From contig JACJYL010000001.1 in the NCBI GenBank assembly GCA_020636105.1, positions 1,488,001-1,552,000 of the forward strand: DNA of 64,000 bases, in the 5' to 3' direction. The stretch comes from Lewinellaceae bacterium (GTDB taxonomy: Bacteria; Bacteroidota; Bacteroidia; Chitinophagales; Saprospiraceae). Below are positions 8,960 through 18,014 of the stretch, piece by piece; the first letter of the stretch is position 1, and each line of letters starts with the position of its first letter. The notes under the pieces were generated by a model that searched no databases, was not told the origin of the DNA, and saw nothing but the letters and a program-made list of their open reading frames with translations. The position numbers and the translations under genes are program-made.

Positions 8960-9859
8960 CAATAAACTGATTGTCAGATAATTATAACTTTTTATGGTTT
9001 TTTAAATTTGAAACAGGTTACATTCAACTCTTTCAGAGTTGTCTACCGGCGATGCCAGGTAGAGTTGGTTTTTGTCCCTTTTTTGGCAGTATTTCATACT
9101 GCGTTATTGATATTAATCCCCATTCGGGGATAAATTTAATCTTCTTTTAAAAAATTAACTCTATTCTTAATCCATTTCCCGAAGGGAATTAACCTGCCGG
9201 CAGGCAGGTATTAATGACAATGGATGTAATCCATTGGAAATCAAACAAAAACAATCTCAACCCTGAAGGAGTTGAATATATTGCAGATAAATATTGTTTA
9301 TATATTTTCAGCATCCATTTGAATTAAAAAAATTCGGGATGATTCATGTTTTGTTTGGGTAAATACAAGAAGGATTCATACTCAACATTTCCTCCGATCG
9401 GATAAAAAAATATACCGCCTGGCTTTGGGAATACCCTTTGCAATCACATTCAATCACATTTTGAATTTGGGGAAAGAGATATTTTTTCTATATTGGGTAA
9501 TGAAAATAGGATAATCAAAAGAGCTTCACGGGAGCGTCGGCGGTTAAAGAGGTTATTTACCTCATCGCAAAAATGAAAGGAACCTATCATTAATAGAATT
9601 AGAACTGATAGCTCATATTCGATTGAAGAGAGAGTGTAAATTAAGCTTTGCCACTAACAATCCATGGCAGCTCAGTAGCTCAATTCGTCGCCACCGCCTT
9701 TTATGGGTTATTCTATGAATACAAAAAAATACCATTACATAGAATGGTTTACCGGGGACCCTAAAACCGGAACCAGGGGTGAACAGAAAAATACAGAGTT
9801 GTTTGATGGTGAAAAGGCCCCCAACGAGACGATTAACCAATCATATATAAATCAACAGA
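8960..9859. repeat. Gap with a cluster of short palindromes
   Basis: No gene is supported in this 0.9 kb. Between 9025 and 9300 several short hairpins follow one another, most with a 3-4 nt loop often reading TTC or GAA: CAACTCT/AGAGTTG (9025-9041), GCAGTAT/ATACTGC (9086-9102), ATCCCC/GGGGAT (9116-9131), TTCCC/GGGAA (9177-9187), CCTGCCGGCAGG (about 9193-9204), and a hairpin around 9222-9235. This looks like an interspersed repeat family. The part from 9350 to 9859 shows nothing I can name. Confidence 0.5.
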
Positions 9860-11041
9860 ATGAGTAAAAACATCATTGTCGTACTATTTTTCCTAATTGG
9901 AATGAATCAATTAAAATCACAAGAGGCCGGCCAAATTGTAATCGGCACGAAGCATATACTCCACTCCAATATTTTGAATGAAGATAGAGCATATTGGGTG
10001 AGCCTTCCTGAATCTTACAACAACGAAGGATCATCCTATAAGAGCTATCCGGTGCTAATCATACTGGATGGGAATGCACATTTTAGGGCTATAACAGGTA
10101 TGGTAAACTATATGAGCTCCGGATACAATGGAAATAGGAAAATTCCGGAAATGATTGTAGTAGCGATTCAAAATGTTGATAGAAGACGAGACTTCACACC
10201 TGACAAAATCATAACCGTAAGAGAGAATAATTCTGGCGGTGGAGAAAACTTTTTAAGCTTTTTGGAAGATGAACTGATACCTGAACTGGATCAGGAATAT
10301 AGAACAGCGCCTTATAGAATACTTTTTGGACATTCTTTAGGTGGATTACTTGCCACGCATGCCTATATGAAAGAAAAGACTCTTTTCAACGCATTTATTG
10401 CCGTTGACCCAAGTTTTGGCACCTGGGATGCTGAAACTATGGACAAAAAATTAGATGTCGTAACCAAGAAATCATTTGAAAGATTCATTTACCTAGCCAC
10501 CGCGAACTGGGGCAAAAGAAATATTAGCAATCGGGATCGCCATGTACGATTGTACGAGGCATTGAATAGTAAATGTGAAGGGGATTTTCCTGCAAAACTG
10601 GAATATTTCGAGCATGAAAATCATGGTTCGGTCCCACCTGTTGCTTTTTACAATGGAATCTCTGCCATTTTTGAAGGTTATGGGATTTCCTACAGAGATG
10701 TGGAAAGCCAAGAGCAACTCATTCAACATTTCCAATCTCTTTCCCAGCGACTTTCATGGGAATTTAAACCGCCGGAAGCTCTGGTGAACCAAATAGGATA
10801 TAGAATGCTACAAAGCAGGAATGAAGAGGATCAATCAAAGGCATTATCATTTTTCAAACTGAATACAGAAAATTTCCCGAATTCATTCAATGCTTTTGAT
10901 AGTCTGGGGGAAGCTTATGAAGCTTTAAGCGATGCGGAAAATTCAATTAAAAATTATAAAAAATCGCTTGAGCTTAATGCTAATAATGAACACGCCAGAA
11001 TGAAAATAGAAAGCTTAAAAAAGAACGAATACTCTGAATAG
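9860..11041 (+). CDS. Secreted esterase (BesA/Fes-like alpha/beta hydrolase) with C-terminal TPR
   Basis: 393 residues. A signal peptide (IIVVLFFLIGMNQLKSQ) is followed by an esterase D-type alpha/beta hydrolase: AYWVSLPESYNNE, YPVLIILDGNAHFRA, FLSFLEDELIPELDQEYRT, the nucleophile elbow GHSLGGLLA, and a candidate catalytic His near HENHGSVP. Two TPR-like helices end the protein (FNAFDSLGEAYEALSDAENS). Relatives cleave ferric siderophore esters or small acyl esters; the substrate is unknown. A clear paralogue with the same domain order is at 16609, inside the integron array. Confidence 0.85.
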   Translation: MSKNIIVVLFFLIGMNQLKSQEAGQIVIGTKHILHSNILNEDRAYWVSLPESYNNEGSSYKSYPVLIILDGNAHFRAITGMVNYMSSGYNGNRKIPEMIVVAIQNVDRRRDFTPDKIITVRENNSGGGENFLSFLEDELIPELDQEYRTAPYRILFGHSLGGLLATHAYMKEKTLFNAFIAVDPSFGTWDAETMDKKLDVVTKKSFERFIYLATANWGKRNISNRDRHVRLYEALNSKCEGDFPAKLEYFEHENHGSVPPVAFYNGISAIFEGYGISYRDVESQEQLIQHFQSLSQRLSWEFKPPEALVNQIGYRMLQSRNEEDQSKALSFFKLNTENFPNSFNAFDSLGEAYEALSDAENSIKNYKKSLELNANNEHARMKIESLKKNEYSE

Positions 11042-11340
11042 TATTTATTATTTCAAGCAAGACCTCTTTGGCATTCGTACCGCAGATTTTGATTAGCACC
11101 ATTACCTGATACAGTTCAGGAACAAATCAATGAAGCGATTGGATATGGATAGGACGGTATATTTGTTTACCCAGACCAGGATAGGTAGCCAGCTTTTTCC
11201 CGTCGCAGGCATGTTGCCTCAAATGGCGCACTGCTTGCTGCTGCCTTGTGCCTTCCCGGGCAACCAATTTTTTTTTGTATATTTAACCGATATCAATCAG
11301 ATTAATAATGCTCTGATGAGAAAAAAAACAAACTTAGATC

Positions 11341-12510
11341 ATGCGAATAATTCATAACTTTCAGATTCTATCAGTTATCGTTTTGGCCTTTTTGCTGACC
11401 CTGGGTTGTTCCGCCCTTTCTCAAAGAAAATCTACCCCGGATTCACTTTCAAAAAACGCACCTCAACAGAAACAGGAAGAACATGAAGTGCCGAAGGGGA
11501 GCAAAGTACACGAGCTTCCACAGGGATTGCCCATTGCAGCATTTAGTGCAGGTGGAGCAAAAGAAAAAGCATTGGAAGATTTTATAAAGGAACAGAAAGT
11601 AGCCGGCTTCCTCGTTTTACAAGATGGAAAGATCAGGTTGGAACGCTATGCGCTTGGGCACAGCGCATCGAACCTATGGTCGTCCTTGTCTGTGGCAAAG
11701 TCAGTAACGAGTACCCTCGTGGGGGCTGCCATTAAGGATGGTTACATCAAAACGGTGGACGACTACGTAACGGACTACATCCCTGATTTAAAAGGGAGTG
11801 CCTATGATAGCGTGACCATCCGCCATCTTATCACCATGACCTCCGGTATACGATGGAATGAGGATTATAATGATCCGAATGGCGATATTGCCAGGTTTTC
11901 TACTGATTCAATTGAACCGGGCATGAATGCAACAGTAAGTTATATGCGACGTTTACCGGCCGAGGCAGCACCGGGTAAGAAATGGGGGTATAGTACCGGA
12001 GAAACCCACCTGCTGGGTGTCCTTGTCAGCGCAGCTACTCATCAAACCTTATCCCACTATCTTTCTTCCAAGATCTGGATTCCTTACGGTATGGAACAGA
12101 CGGCCACCTGGAGACTGGATCGAACCGGCCAGGAAATGGCAGGCTGTTGCCTCCAGATGCCGCTCCGTGATTTCGCAAGGTTCGGACAATTTGTTCTCGA
12201 AGACGGACGTATCAACGGGGAATCCATTGTTCCTGAGGATTGGTTCAAGACAGCAACCCAAATTCAGGTGCCGCTTTGGCCCGGTGGAGGTTATGGATTC
12301 GGATGGTGGATCTTTAATAGCAATAGTTTCGAAGCATTGGGCATCCATGGCCAAATGATCCATATCGACCCTTCAAGGGAACTTGTGATAGCCGTCAACA
12401 GTGCATGGCCGGAAGCCGATAGTAACGAACGACATTTCGCAGTCTCTAATTTTATAAAATCCATTACTGACGAAATTGATAAAGAGAAAAAAGCATCGTC
12501 TGGCAAATAA
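11341..12510 (+). CDS. Lipoprotein serine hydrolase, beta-lactamase/PBP-like (class C fold)
   Basis: 389 residues with a lipobox (FLLTLGC). The catalytic SxxK motif is SVAK (Ser117, Lys120) and the second motif is a YST-type tyrosine (Tyr217), with an HG-type third motif near GIHGQMI. The family (beta-lactamase Pfam, EstB/DD-peptidase-like) hydrolyses esters, peptides or D-amino acid bonds; it is not evidence of antibiotic resistance. A proline/lysine-rich linker joins the lipid anchor to the domain, so it is probably periplasmic or surface-facing. It lies just upstream of the integrase remnant. Confidence 0.85.
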   Translation: MRIIHNFQILSVIVLAFLLTLGCSALSQRKSTPDSLSKNAPQQKQEEHEVPKGSKVHELPQGLPIAAFSAGGAKEKALEDFIKEQKVAGFLVLQDGKIRLERYALGHSASNLWSSLSVAKSVTSTLVGAAIKDGYIKTVDDYVTDYIPDLKGSAYDSVTIRHLITMTSGIRWNEDYNDPNGDIARFSTDSIEPGMNATVSYMRRLPAEAAPGKKWGYSTGETHLLGVLVSAATHQTLSHYLSSKIWIPYGMEQTATWRLDRTGQEMAGCCLQMPLRDFARFGQFVLEDGRINGESIVPEDWFKTATQIQVPLWPGGGYGFGWWIFNSNSFEALGIHGQMIHIDPSRELVIAVNSAWPEADSNERHFAVSNFIKSITDEIDKEKKASSGK

Positions 12511-12821
12511 TTAACTTGCTACCCATGTGGCGCACTGATTGCCACCGTGGGCCTGCCCGGATTGGCTCTTTGCTTATTGATAATTAACAAGCTATTTATT
12601 CATTTGTTTAAAATTTATTAATGGCTTGAACCTGTCTGCCGCCAGGTTCGCCTAAACTTTTTTAATCATAAGGGAATGGTATGTCTGCCTGGCAGCAGAC
12701 AGCCTTAATAAAGTTTATGCTCATTTCATCTTACTCTTCTTATACTAACCGCTACGCATCTACTTTGCCGCGCCGATTCTGTCCCTGGTGGATATTTCGC
12801 AGGATACCCTGTATACCGAAA
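12511..12821. other. Gap with palindromes and degenerate upstream part of the integrase remnant
   Basis: No intact gene. It contains short CTGTCTGCC/GGCAG-type palindromes (12635-12700) and, from about 12720, sequence that may be the heavily decayed middle of intI. Confidence 0.35.
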
Positions 12822-12995
12822 CCCTTTGCCATCCACTTGCCAGAAAAAGGCACAGATGCTAGGAAAATTCAGGAATTATTATGACATTCGGATATCAAGA
12901 CCACTTTAATTTATCCCCATGTGATCCACCGAATCATCCGGAATGTAAAAAGTCCGTTAGATGATTTGGGTCTGGGAGACGAAAAAGGTACATGA
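12822..12995 (+). pseudogene. intI: Integron integrase C-terminal remnant (intI pseudogene)
   Basis: One frame reads PFAIHLPEKGTDARKIQELL, a stop codon, then HSDIKTTLIYPHV and ends NVKSPLDDLGLGDEKGT. This is the C-terminal end of a tyrosine recombinase: box with FAxHL, GHSD motif, and catalytic Tyr (codon 12912-12914). The VKSPLD tail is the one I know from integron integrases (IntI1 ends GVRSPLDAL). The stop is TGA where GGA (Gly of GHS) is expected, a single substitution. Upstream catalytic parts are too degenerate to read. It lies 29 bp before the first cassette and on the same strand as the cassettes. Confidence 0.8.
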
Positions 12996-13024
12996 AAAGG
13001 TGGGAATGTTCGTATATAACTTAG
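12996..13024 (+). other. Putative attI region
   Basis: The interval between the integrase remnant and the first cassette boundary (G of GTTAGCTGC at 13024). It has no hairpin, as expected for attI in contrast to attC. The assignment rests on position only. Confidence 0.45.
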
Positions 13025-13043
13025 TTAGCTGCAATAAAACAAA

Positions 13044-13895
13044 ATGAAAAAAAAAGCAAATTTAACCTTCTTACTTCTTTTCCTTTATTGTTGTTTTAGT
13101 TATAGCCAATCAATGATTATTGACCTGCTTCTGCAACAAGACCCATTTGAATTAAGAGACACAATAGGGATTGATGAAATTATTGAAACAAAAATATTTT
13201 ACGATAATAACGGGGAATCAGATACTCTTATAGTCAAGACTATTTTCGACGCCCGATTTCAGATAATTAGACAAGAAACAACAAACGATACTGGCAATGA
13301 TATTTATGATTTCGAAAGAGAGGATGGAAAAATTTCAACCATTACAATTAAGAATTTTGATGAGAGCCATTCTCTGAAACGCAAGACTGAAAAAAAACAT
13401 TATTATGATGTTGACGGTAGATTAGAAAAAGTGGAGGAAGAGACAATTATCGCCAAGGGAAAAATAAAAAATTATGGTCGAAACTACTATGAAAAATTAA
13501 TAAAATGTGATACAAATGGTTTTCCTATTGAAGCAATAGAAAAATCAACTTATTCTATAGAGAGGCATGAAAAGGCGAAATATAATTTTGAAGAGAATAC
13601 TGTTCTAATTGAACATTATTCGGGTAACAACAGCTATATCTACTCAAAAGAATATAGTATAAGCACTGAGCCTAATAAAATAAAACCAAACGATTTAAGA
13701 TTCTACAATAGTAACGGGCATCTAACTTTTGAAAAAATAGATCACTGGAAATTCAACCATTATGATTATAGGTATGATTTAAAAGGAAATTGGATTGAAA
13801 AAACTGTTTTTCTCATAAATCTTGGCGTATCTAATTCTGAAGTTCAAAATTATGTCACTGACAAAATATTCAGAGAAATTATTTACTCAAAATAA
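13044..13895 (+). CDS. Hypothetical secreted protein (integron cassette 1)
   Basis: 283 residues with a signal peptide (NLTFLLLFLYCCFSYSQS). The remainder is rich in beta-type, YD-repeat-like strings (HYYDVDGRLEKVEEE, YEKLIKCDTNGFPIE, RFYNSNGHLTFEK, YRYDLKGNWIEKTV), a pattern seen in secreted Bacteroidota proteins of unknown function. It fills the cassette bounded by 13025 and 13974 and is AT-richer than the chromosomal genes around the array. Its ATG lies 19 bases after the cassette boundary. No function is assigned. Confidence 0.7.
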   Translation: MKKKANLTFLLLFLYCCFSYSQSMIIDLLLQQDPFELRDTIGIDEIIETKIFYDNNGESDTLIVKTIFDARFQIIRQETTNDTGNDIYDFEREDGKISTITIKNFDESHSLKRKTEKKHYYDVDGRLEKVEEETIIAKGKIKNYGRNYYEKLIKCDTNGFPIEAIEKSTYSIERHEKAKYNFEENTVLIEHYSGNNSYIYSKEYSISTEPNKIKPNDLRFYNSNGHLTFEKIDHWKFNHYDYRYDLKGNWIEKTVFLINLGVSNSEVQNYVTDKIFREIIYSK

Positions 13896-13902
13896 TCAAC
13901 TA

Positions 13903-13980
13903 GCAGCTAACATACGCTACCACGATCATGCCTTGCCGCAGGCGCAACACAAGGCACGCCGGGTAGCAAAACCGTTGGGC
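13903..13980 (+). repeat. attC site 1
   Basis: R'' GCAGCTAAC (13903-13911) is the exact complement of the start of the same cassette (GTTAGCTGC, 13024-13032). Stem arms are GCTACC/GGGTAGC and TGCCTTG (13929-13935)/CAAGGCA (13950-13956). R' is GTTGGGC (13974-13980), a match to GTTRRRY. Confidence 0.8.
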
Positions 13981-13990
13981 ACCATTTGAA

Positions 13991-14578
13991 ATGAAGAACG
14001 ATACAACAAGAAAAATCATACTAACTATACTTTCTATAGTTTCAGCATTTGTTGTACTCCGACATGAAATCTTGAATTTAAACAAGACAGAATGGTTCAT
14101 TTTTGACAGCTTCGAAACACTTTTTTGGTACGGACTTGGAATTCTAATAGCTATTCCTACGACCGTAAATGCCGTGAAATCTTATAAAAGGTCAAACTCG
14201 AAAACCTATATCATTCCCGTCATTATTTTAAGCTTTGCGACTATTTTGAACTTAGGACTTCAATTCGTTCAATCCGAAAATGATAGTCCTGTGATTTTAT
14301 GGGCGCATTATGATGGTGACACGAACGGACTAACCTTGAAATTAAGAGAAGATAAAACTTATAGGCTTGAAAATTACAGCATTTTAGGAGGCGACTTTAT
14401 CGAAGGAAACTATAGAATCGAGAACGATACAATTTACATGGATAGAAAAGAACCAATTGGAAATGACTTCATGAATGACAAATTGGTCATTACTAAGGAC
14501 AAGGTGTTATTTCATCTTGACAATAATGGAGAATATGAAACAGGATTCTTTTCTATGAGACTAATTGAAAAAAAATAA
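13991..14578 (+). CDS. Hypothetical membrane protein (cassette 2)
   Basis: 195 residues. Three membrane helices in the first half (IILTILSIVSAFVVLRH, LFWYGLGILIAIPTTV, IIPVIILSFATILNLGL) are followed by a 90-residue soluble domain with alternating strands (TLKLREDKTYRLEN, GNYRIENDTIYMDR, DKLVITKDKVLFHL), which resembles small lipocalin-like or META-like beta domains. The family is not recognised. It fills cassette 2 and starts 16 bases after the boundary. Confidence 0.65.
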   Translation: MKNDTTRKIILTILSIVSAFVVLRHEILNLNKTEWFIFDSFETLFWYGLGILIAIPTTVNAVKSYKRSNSKTYIIPVIILSFATILNLGLQFVQSENDSPVILWAHYDGDTNGLTLKLREDKTYRLENYSILGGDFIEGNYRIENDTIYMDRKEPIGNDFMNDKLVITKDKVLFHLDNNGEYETGFFSMRLIEKK

Positions 14579-14583
14579 AAACC

Positions 14584-14643
14584 GGTGGCTAATATTAAAG
14601 GCTGAATAGTCTGGTGCAACCGACTATTCGGACTTTGTTGAAC
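14584..14643 (+). repeat. attC site 2
   Basis: R'' GGTGGCTAAT partly matches the complement of this cassette's start (GTTGGGCACC). The stem is GAATAGTC (14604-14611)/GACTATTC (14622-14629). R' GTTGAAC (14637-14643) fits GTTRRRY. The stem and loop are identical to those of attC site 9. Confidence 0.7.
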
Positions 14644-15362
14644 GAAGCGTAGCCGGAAGTGAAAGAAAAATTCTTTATGGGTTTTCGATTCAAGGCAGGA
14701 ATTTTATAGAGGAAGGTTTATAGAGATTTATTGGGATTACTTGCCCTGTTGGGGTTAAAAAGAGTGGTTTATCATTAAATATTAGAGAAAGTTATTTACA
14801 AAATACAGCACTTTTTTAAGCCTTTTGCCTGTGATTTCTGCCAGGTAAACATAAATGAGAATACCGGGCGAGGTATTTAACCACATGTTGAACTCCGGCA
14901 AAAGGCTTTTTGGTGTGTACCACCCAATCCTTAGCATAAAGGTTTTCTTTCCAGGGATGATAGCGGGCAGGCTTGGAAGGAAAGTCCGGGGGTAATATTA
15001 AAAGGCCCTGCTCAAGTGCCAATCGCATTTGTTTGAGGAAAAAAGCTTTGAATACTTTTTTCAATGATTGAGTTTGTGGGAACACTACCTCGAACGATGC
15101 AGTCTTCCGGTCGTTTGTTCAGGTGCAGCATTAAATCACTAAGGCCGCGAAGGTAATTTTGCCGGGTAGCCCAGGCATTATTGGCAAGAGCCATATGGTT
15201 ATCCATGCGCTGGAGCGCGTCATCAAATTCAGTTACGCCCGTGGGCTTCCAGGTTTTTTTTAACAATCATAATTGATTACTTTAGTGAAACAATGAAAAG
15301 AAAATAGTAATTTAATCGGTGCAAAGCAAGTGGGGAGGGATTAGTTGCTCCGTAGGAGCTTT
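14644..15362 (-). pseudogene. IS91-like/tyrosine recombinase deletion derivative, copy 1 (cassette 3)
   Basis: On the - strand two fragments can be read. 15266 to about 15100 resembles the start of a tyrosine-recombinase core-binding domain (NNAWATRQNYLRGLSDLMLH). About 15000 to 14816 is the middle of an IS91-type transposase (DWVVHTKKPFAGVQHVVKYL, then ARYSH). The two parts are joined by a deletion. The same junction recurs at 24094-24824 and 26612-27270. The whole unit sits between attC sites 2 and 3, and its ends GTTGAAC/GTTCAAC are perfectly complementary, as in a cassette. Confidence 0.65.
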
Positions 15363-15429
15363 GTTCAACAATGTGCAAAACGGAAAGTGAGGCTATGCGC
15401 CTCACCTGCGTTTGCACCAAACGTTGTGC
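15363..15429 (+). repeat. attC site 3
   Basis: R'' GTTCAAC (15363-15369) is the exact complement of GTTGAAC at 14637-14643. Stem arms are GTGCAAA (15373-15379)/TTTGCAC (15411-15417) and GTGAGGC (15387-15393)/GCCTCAC (15399-15405). R' is GTTGTGC (15423-15429). Confidence 0.8.
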
Positions 15430-15450
15430 GTCATATTAGAAAAACCCGAA

Positions 15451-16515
15451 ATGGACAAAAAGTTAAAATTGACATATCTAATACTCATATTGACACTGAC
15501 CTTTTCCTGCGTTGAGAAGAAACCAACAGAAAAGGAAACTTATAAGCCAGAATTGGTAACGACTTCAAAAACCGACACCTTAAAATTCACTTCAGGAATT
15601 CGCGCTATCTTTCAGGACAGTAAAGGAAATTATTGGATTGGTAGTCACCAAGAAGGTGCATGCGTATTTGATGGAAAATCATTTGAATACTTTACAACTA
15701 ATGAAGGGTTACCTGATAATCAAGTCCGTTCAATACAAGAAGATAAAAATGGAAACATCTGGTTTGGAACAGCAAACGGAGTTAGTAGTTATGATGGTAA
15801 CAAAATCACAAATCATACCCCAATAACAGATGATTATTTACAAAATGAATGGAGAAAAAAAGTCAATTGCCTTTGGTTTAATGCTGGAAACAACGCAGGC
15901 GTATATAGAAATGATGGTCAAATATTGAATTATTTAGCATTCCCTATACAAAAAGGGGAAAATATTAATAACTCATACGGAGTAACAGGTATTTCAAAAG
16001 GTCAAGATGGTAAAGTATGGGTAGCAACTTATGCAGCCTTATTCAATTTCGATGGCAAAGTAATAAATCTTTTTGATAAAAGTAAATTGGCTCTTAAAGA
16101 GAGTGAAGTGTTGCATATAAGAAGTGTCTTCGCAGATTCCCAAGGACGAATTTGGGTAGGGAATAATGGAATTGGAGTTTTGCTTATTCAAGAAGATTCA
16201 ACAACAAATTTCTCCGAAAATAACGGGCTTATCCACCCTAACAGTAGTAAAAATGGTAACCCATCACCAACAGGTACTTTAGAACACATTTTTGCCATAC
16301 AAGAAGATTCAGAAGGAAATATTTGGTTTGGAGATAGAGATACTGGACCTTGGAAATTTGACGGAAAGACTATGAAAAACTTCACTATAGACAATAAACT
16401 TACTACACCGATGATTTGGTGTATCTATAATGACAACAACAACAATTTACTTTTTGGTATGGCTGGTGGCGGAGTTTATAAATTTAATGGGAAATCATTT
16501 AGTAAAATGTTTTGA
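15451..16515 (+). CDS. Lipoprotein with two-component-regulator-type beta-propeller repeats (cassette 4)
   Basis: 354 residues from ATG 15451. The earlier in-frame ATG at 15412 lies inside attC and is unlikely. The lipobox is in LILTLTFSC. The body has at least six Reg_prop-like blades (IFQDSKGNYWIGSH, IQEDKNGNIWFGTANG, FADSQGRIWVGNNG, IQEDSEGNIWFGDRD), a propeller otherwise found in the periplasmic part of hybrid two-component sensors. Here no kinase follows, so it may be a binding protein on the cell surface. It fills the cassette exactly. Confidence 0.8.
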   Translation: MDKKLKLTYLILILTLTFSCVEKKPTEKETYKPELVTTSKTDTLKFTSGIRAIFQDSKGNYWIGSHQEGACVFDGKSFEYFTTNEGLPDNQVRSIQEDKNGNIWFGTANGVSSYDGNKITNHTPITDDYLQNEWRKKVNCLWFNAGNNAGVYRNDGQILNYLAFPIQKGENINNSYGVTGISKGQDGKVWVATYAALFNFDGKVINLFDKSKLALKESEVLHIRSVFADSQGRIWVGNNGIGVLLIQEDSTTNFSENNGLIHPNSSKNGNPSPTGTLEHIFAIQEDSEGNIWFGDRDTGPWKFDGKTMKNFTIDNKLTTPMIWCIYNDNNNNLLFGMAGGGVYKFNGKSFSKMF

Positions 16516-16527
16516 AAAGAAATACGA

Positions 16528-16578
16528 ACGCACAATAGCTATAGCGCATTGAAACGCGCCATAGCCAAACCGTTAGTG
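16528..16578 (+). repeat. attC site 4
   Basis: R'' ACGCACAAT matches 8 of 9 bases of the complement of the cassette start (GTTGTGCGT). Stem AGCTATAGCGC/GCGCCATAGCC is imperfect in the manner of attC. R' is GTTAGTG (16572-16578). Confidence 0.8.
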
Positions 16579-16608
16579 ACAATACTAGCCTAATCAAGAC
16601 TTAACATT

Positions 16609-17862
16609 ATGAGAAAAAAATTATTATTATTTATCCTAATAGCCTTCATTCTGACAAATTGCCAGCAAAAGGAAGATGCTGTAAATCTCGAAAAACCAAC
16701 AACCCAAATAGTTATTGGTCACATTGACTCACTCAAATCTGATATTCTTGGAGAAACCAGAAAAATATGGGTGTATGTTCCAGAAAACTATGAGGAAGGC
16801 AAAAAGTATCCCGTCTTATATCTACTAGATGGTAACGGCCATTTTCATTCGGTAACAGGTTTGATTAAACAATTGAGCACCGCTGGCACAAGGGTTCTTC
16901 CGGAAATGATTGTTATTGCTATTCCAAATACAAATAGAAGTCGTGATTTAATACCTACTCATGCTGATGTTGATTATCGCACCGGTAATGAACTTCAATA
17001 TGACAGTGGTGGAGGTAATTCTTTTCTTGATTTTATTGAGGATGAGTTGATTCCCTATGTTGATAGAACATATCCAACAACCTCTTTTCGTACTTATGTT
17101 GGACATTCATTTGGTGGACTTAGTGTGATAAATGCATTAACAACCAGAAGTCATCTTTTCAACAATTATGTGGCGATTGATGTAAGCCTTTGGTGGGATA
17201 ATATGGCATATCTGGAAACTGTAGACTCCTTGTTATCAGTTAATGATTATACTAATAAGGGTCTTTTTTTAGGTATTGCAAATACAATGATTAAAGGGCA
17301 AAACATTTCCAATGTAGAAGAGGATACCTTAGCAAGTTCAACACTTATAAGATCACAATTGAAATTTGTAAAATCATTAGTAAAGAAGGACAATGGATTA
17401 AATTTTGAATGGAAATACTACCAGAACGACAATCATTTTAGTGTTCCACTAATTACAACATATGATGGCTTACGATTTCTATTTGACTGGTATAGATTCG
17501 AGTCAAGGGATGAGCTCTATTGGAGTCCCGACGATGAGTCTTTGGAATTGTTGAAATCGCACTATAAAAATGTATCACAAAAAATGGGATACGAAAATAA
17601 GCCTAATGAGGCGTTGATCAATGGCCTTGGCAATCGCTACCTACGTGACAAAAAGTTTGACCTGGCAGCTGCCTGCTTCGATCTTAATATTGCCAATTTT
17701 CCATATAGTCATAATGTCTACGATTCAAGGGGAGATTGTTACCTCGCTGCTGGGGACTCCCTGAAGGCACTAGAGTTTTATAAAAAAGCACTTGAAACTG
17801 GCGATAATAATTATACTCAACCAAAAATAGATATGTTGAAGGAAAAACTACTAAAGAAATAA
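16609..17862 (+). CDS. Lipoprotein esterase (BesA/Fes-like) with C-terminal TPR (cassette 5)
   Basis: 417 residues with a lipobox (FILTNC). Domain order equals that of the 9860 gene: IWVYVPENYEEGKKYPVLYL, DGNGHFHSVTG, PEMIVIAIPNTNRSRD, FLDFIEDELIPYVDRTYPT, nucleophile elbow GHSFGGLSV, a DNHFSVP segment with the candidate His, and a TPR end (YDSRGDCYLAAGDSLKALEF). The substrate is unknown. The cassette copy and the outside copy are clearly homologous but well diverged. Confidence 0.83.
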   Translation: MRKKLLLFILIAFILTNCQQKEDAVNLEKPTTQIVIGHIDSLKSDILGETRKIWVYVPENYEEGKKYPVLYLLDGNGHFHSVTGLIKQLSTAGTRVLPEMIVIAIPNTNRSRDLIPTHADVDYRTGNELQYDSGGGNSFLDFIEDELIPYVDRTYPTTSFRTYVGHSFGGLSVINALTTRSHLFNNYVAIDVSLWWDNMAYLETVDSLLSVNDYTNKGLFLGIANTMIKGQNISNVEEDTLASSTLIRSQLKFVKSLVKKDNGLNFEWKYYQNDNHFSVPLITTYDGLRFLFDWYRFESRDELYWSPDDESLELLKSHYKNVSQKMGYENKPNEALINGLGNRYLRDKKFDLAAACFDLNIANFPYSHNVYDSRGDCYLAAGDSLKALEFYKKALETGDNNYTQPKIDMLKEKLLKK

Positions 17863-17871
17863 GAGTAAAAA

Positions 17872-17926
17872 GTCACTAACAAAAAATAAACGGCATTGAA
17901 ACGACCGTTTATTAAGACCGTTGTGT
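17872..17926 (+). repeat. attC site 5
   Basis: R'' GTCACTAAC (17872-17880) is the exact complement of GTTAGTGAC at 16572-16580. The stem is AATAAACGG (17885-17893)/CCGTTTATT (17905-17913). R' begins at 17920 (GTTGTGT). Confidence 0.85.
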
Positions 17927-18014
17927 GCAACTTTGAAAAAACTGAGTGAAGTGTAGTTAATTTGAAATTTGACATACTAACTGAATAAACAGTTAATTTA
18001 AAATAGAATTTCAA

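Noticed and set aside
11200..11290. Additional attC-like sites near 11210-11275 and 12530-12580
   Set aside because: Both contain TGGCGCACTG and some pairing, but no R''/R' complementarity or GTTRRRY end could be shown.
11341..12510. Beta-lactamase resistance gene
   Set aside because: SxxK and Tyr motifs show a serine hydrolase of the wider PBP-like family; nothing indicates beta-lactam hydrolysis.
12940..12965. Cassette boundary at CCGTTAGATG (12953)
   Set aside because: It lies within the coding frame of the integrase tail (KSPLDD) and has no hairpin.
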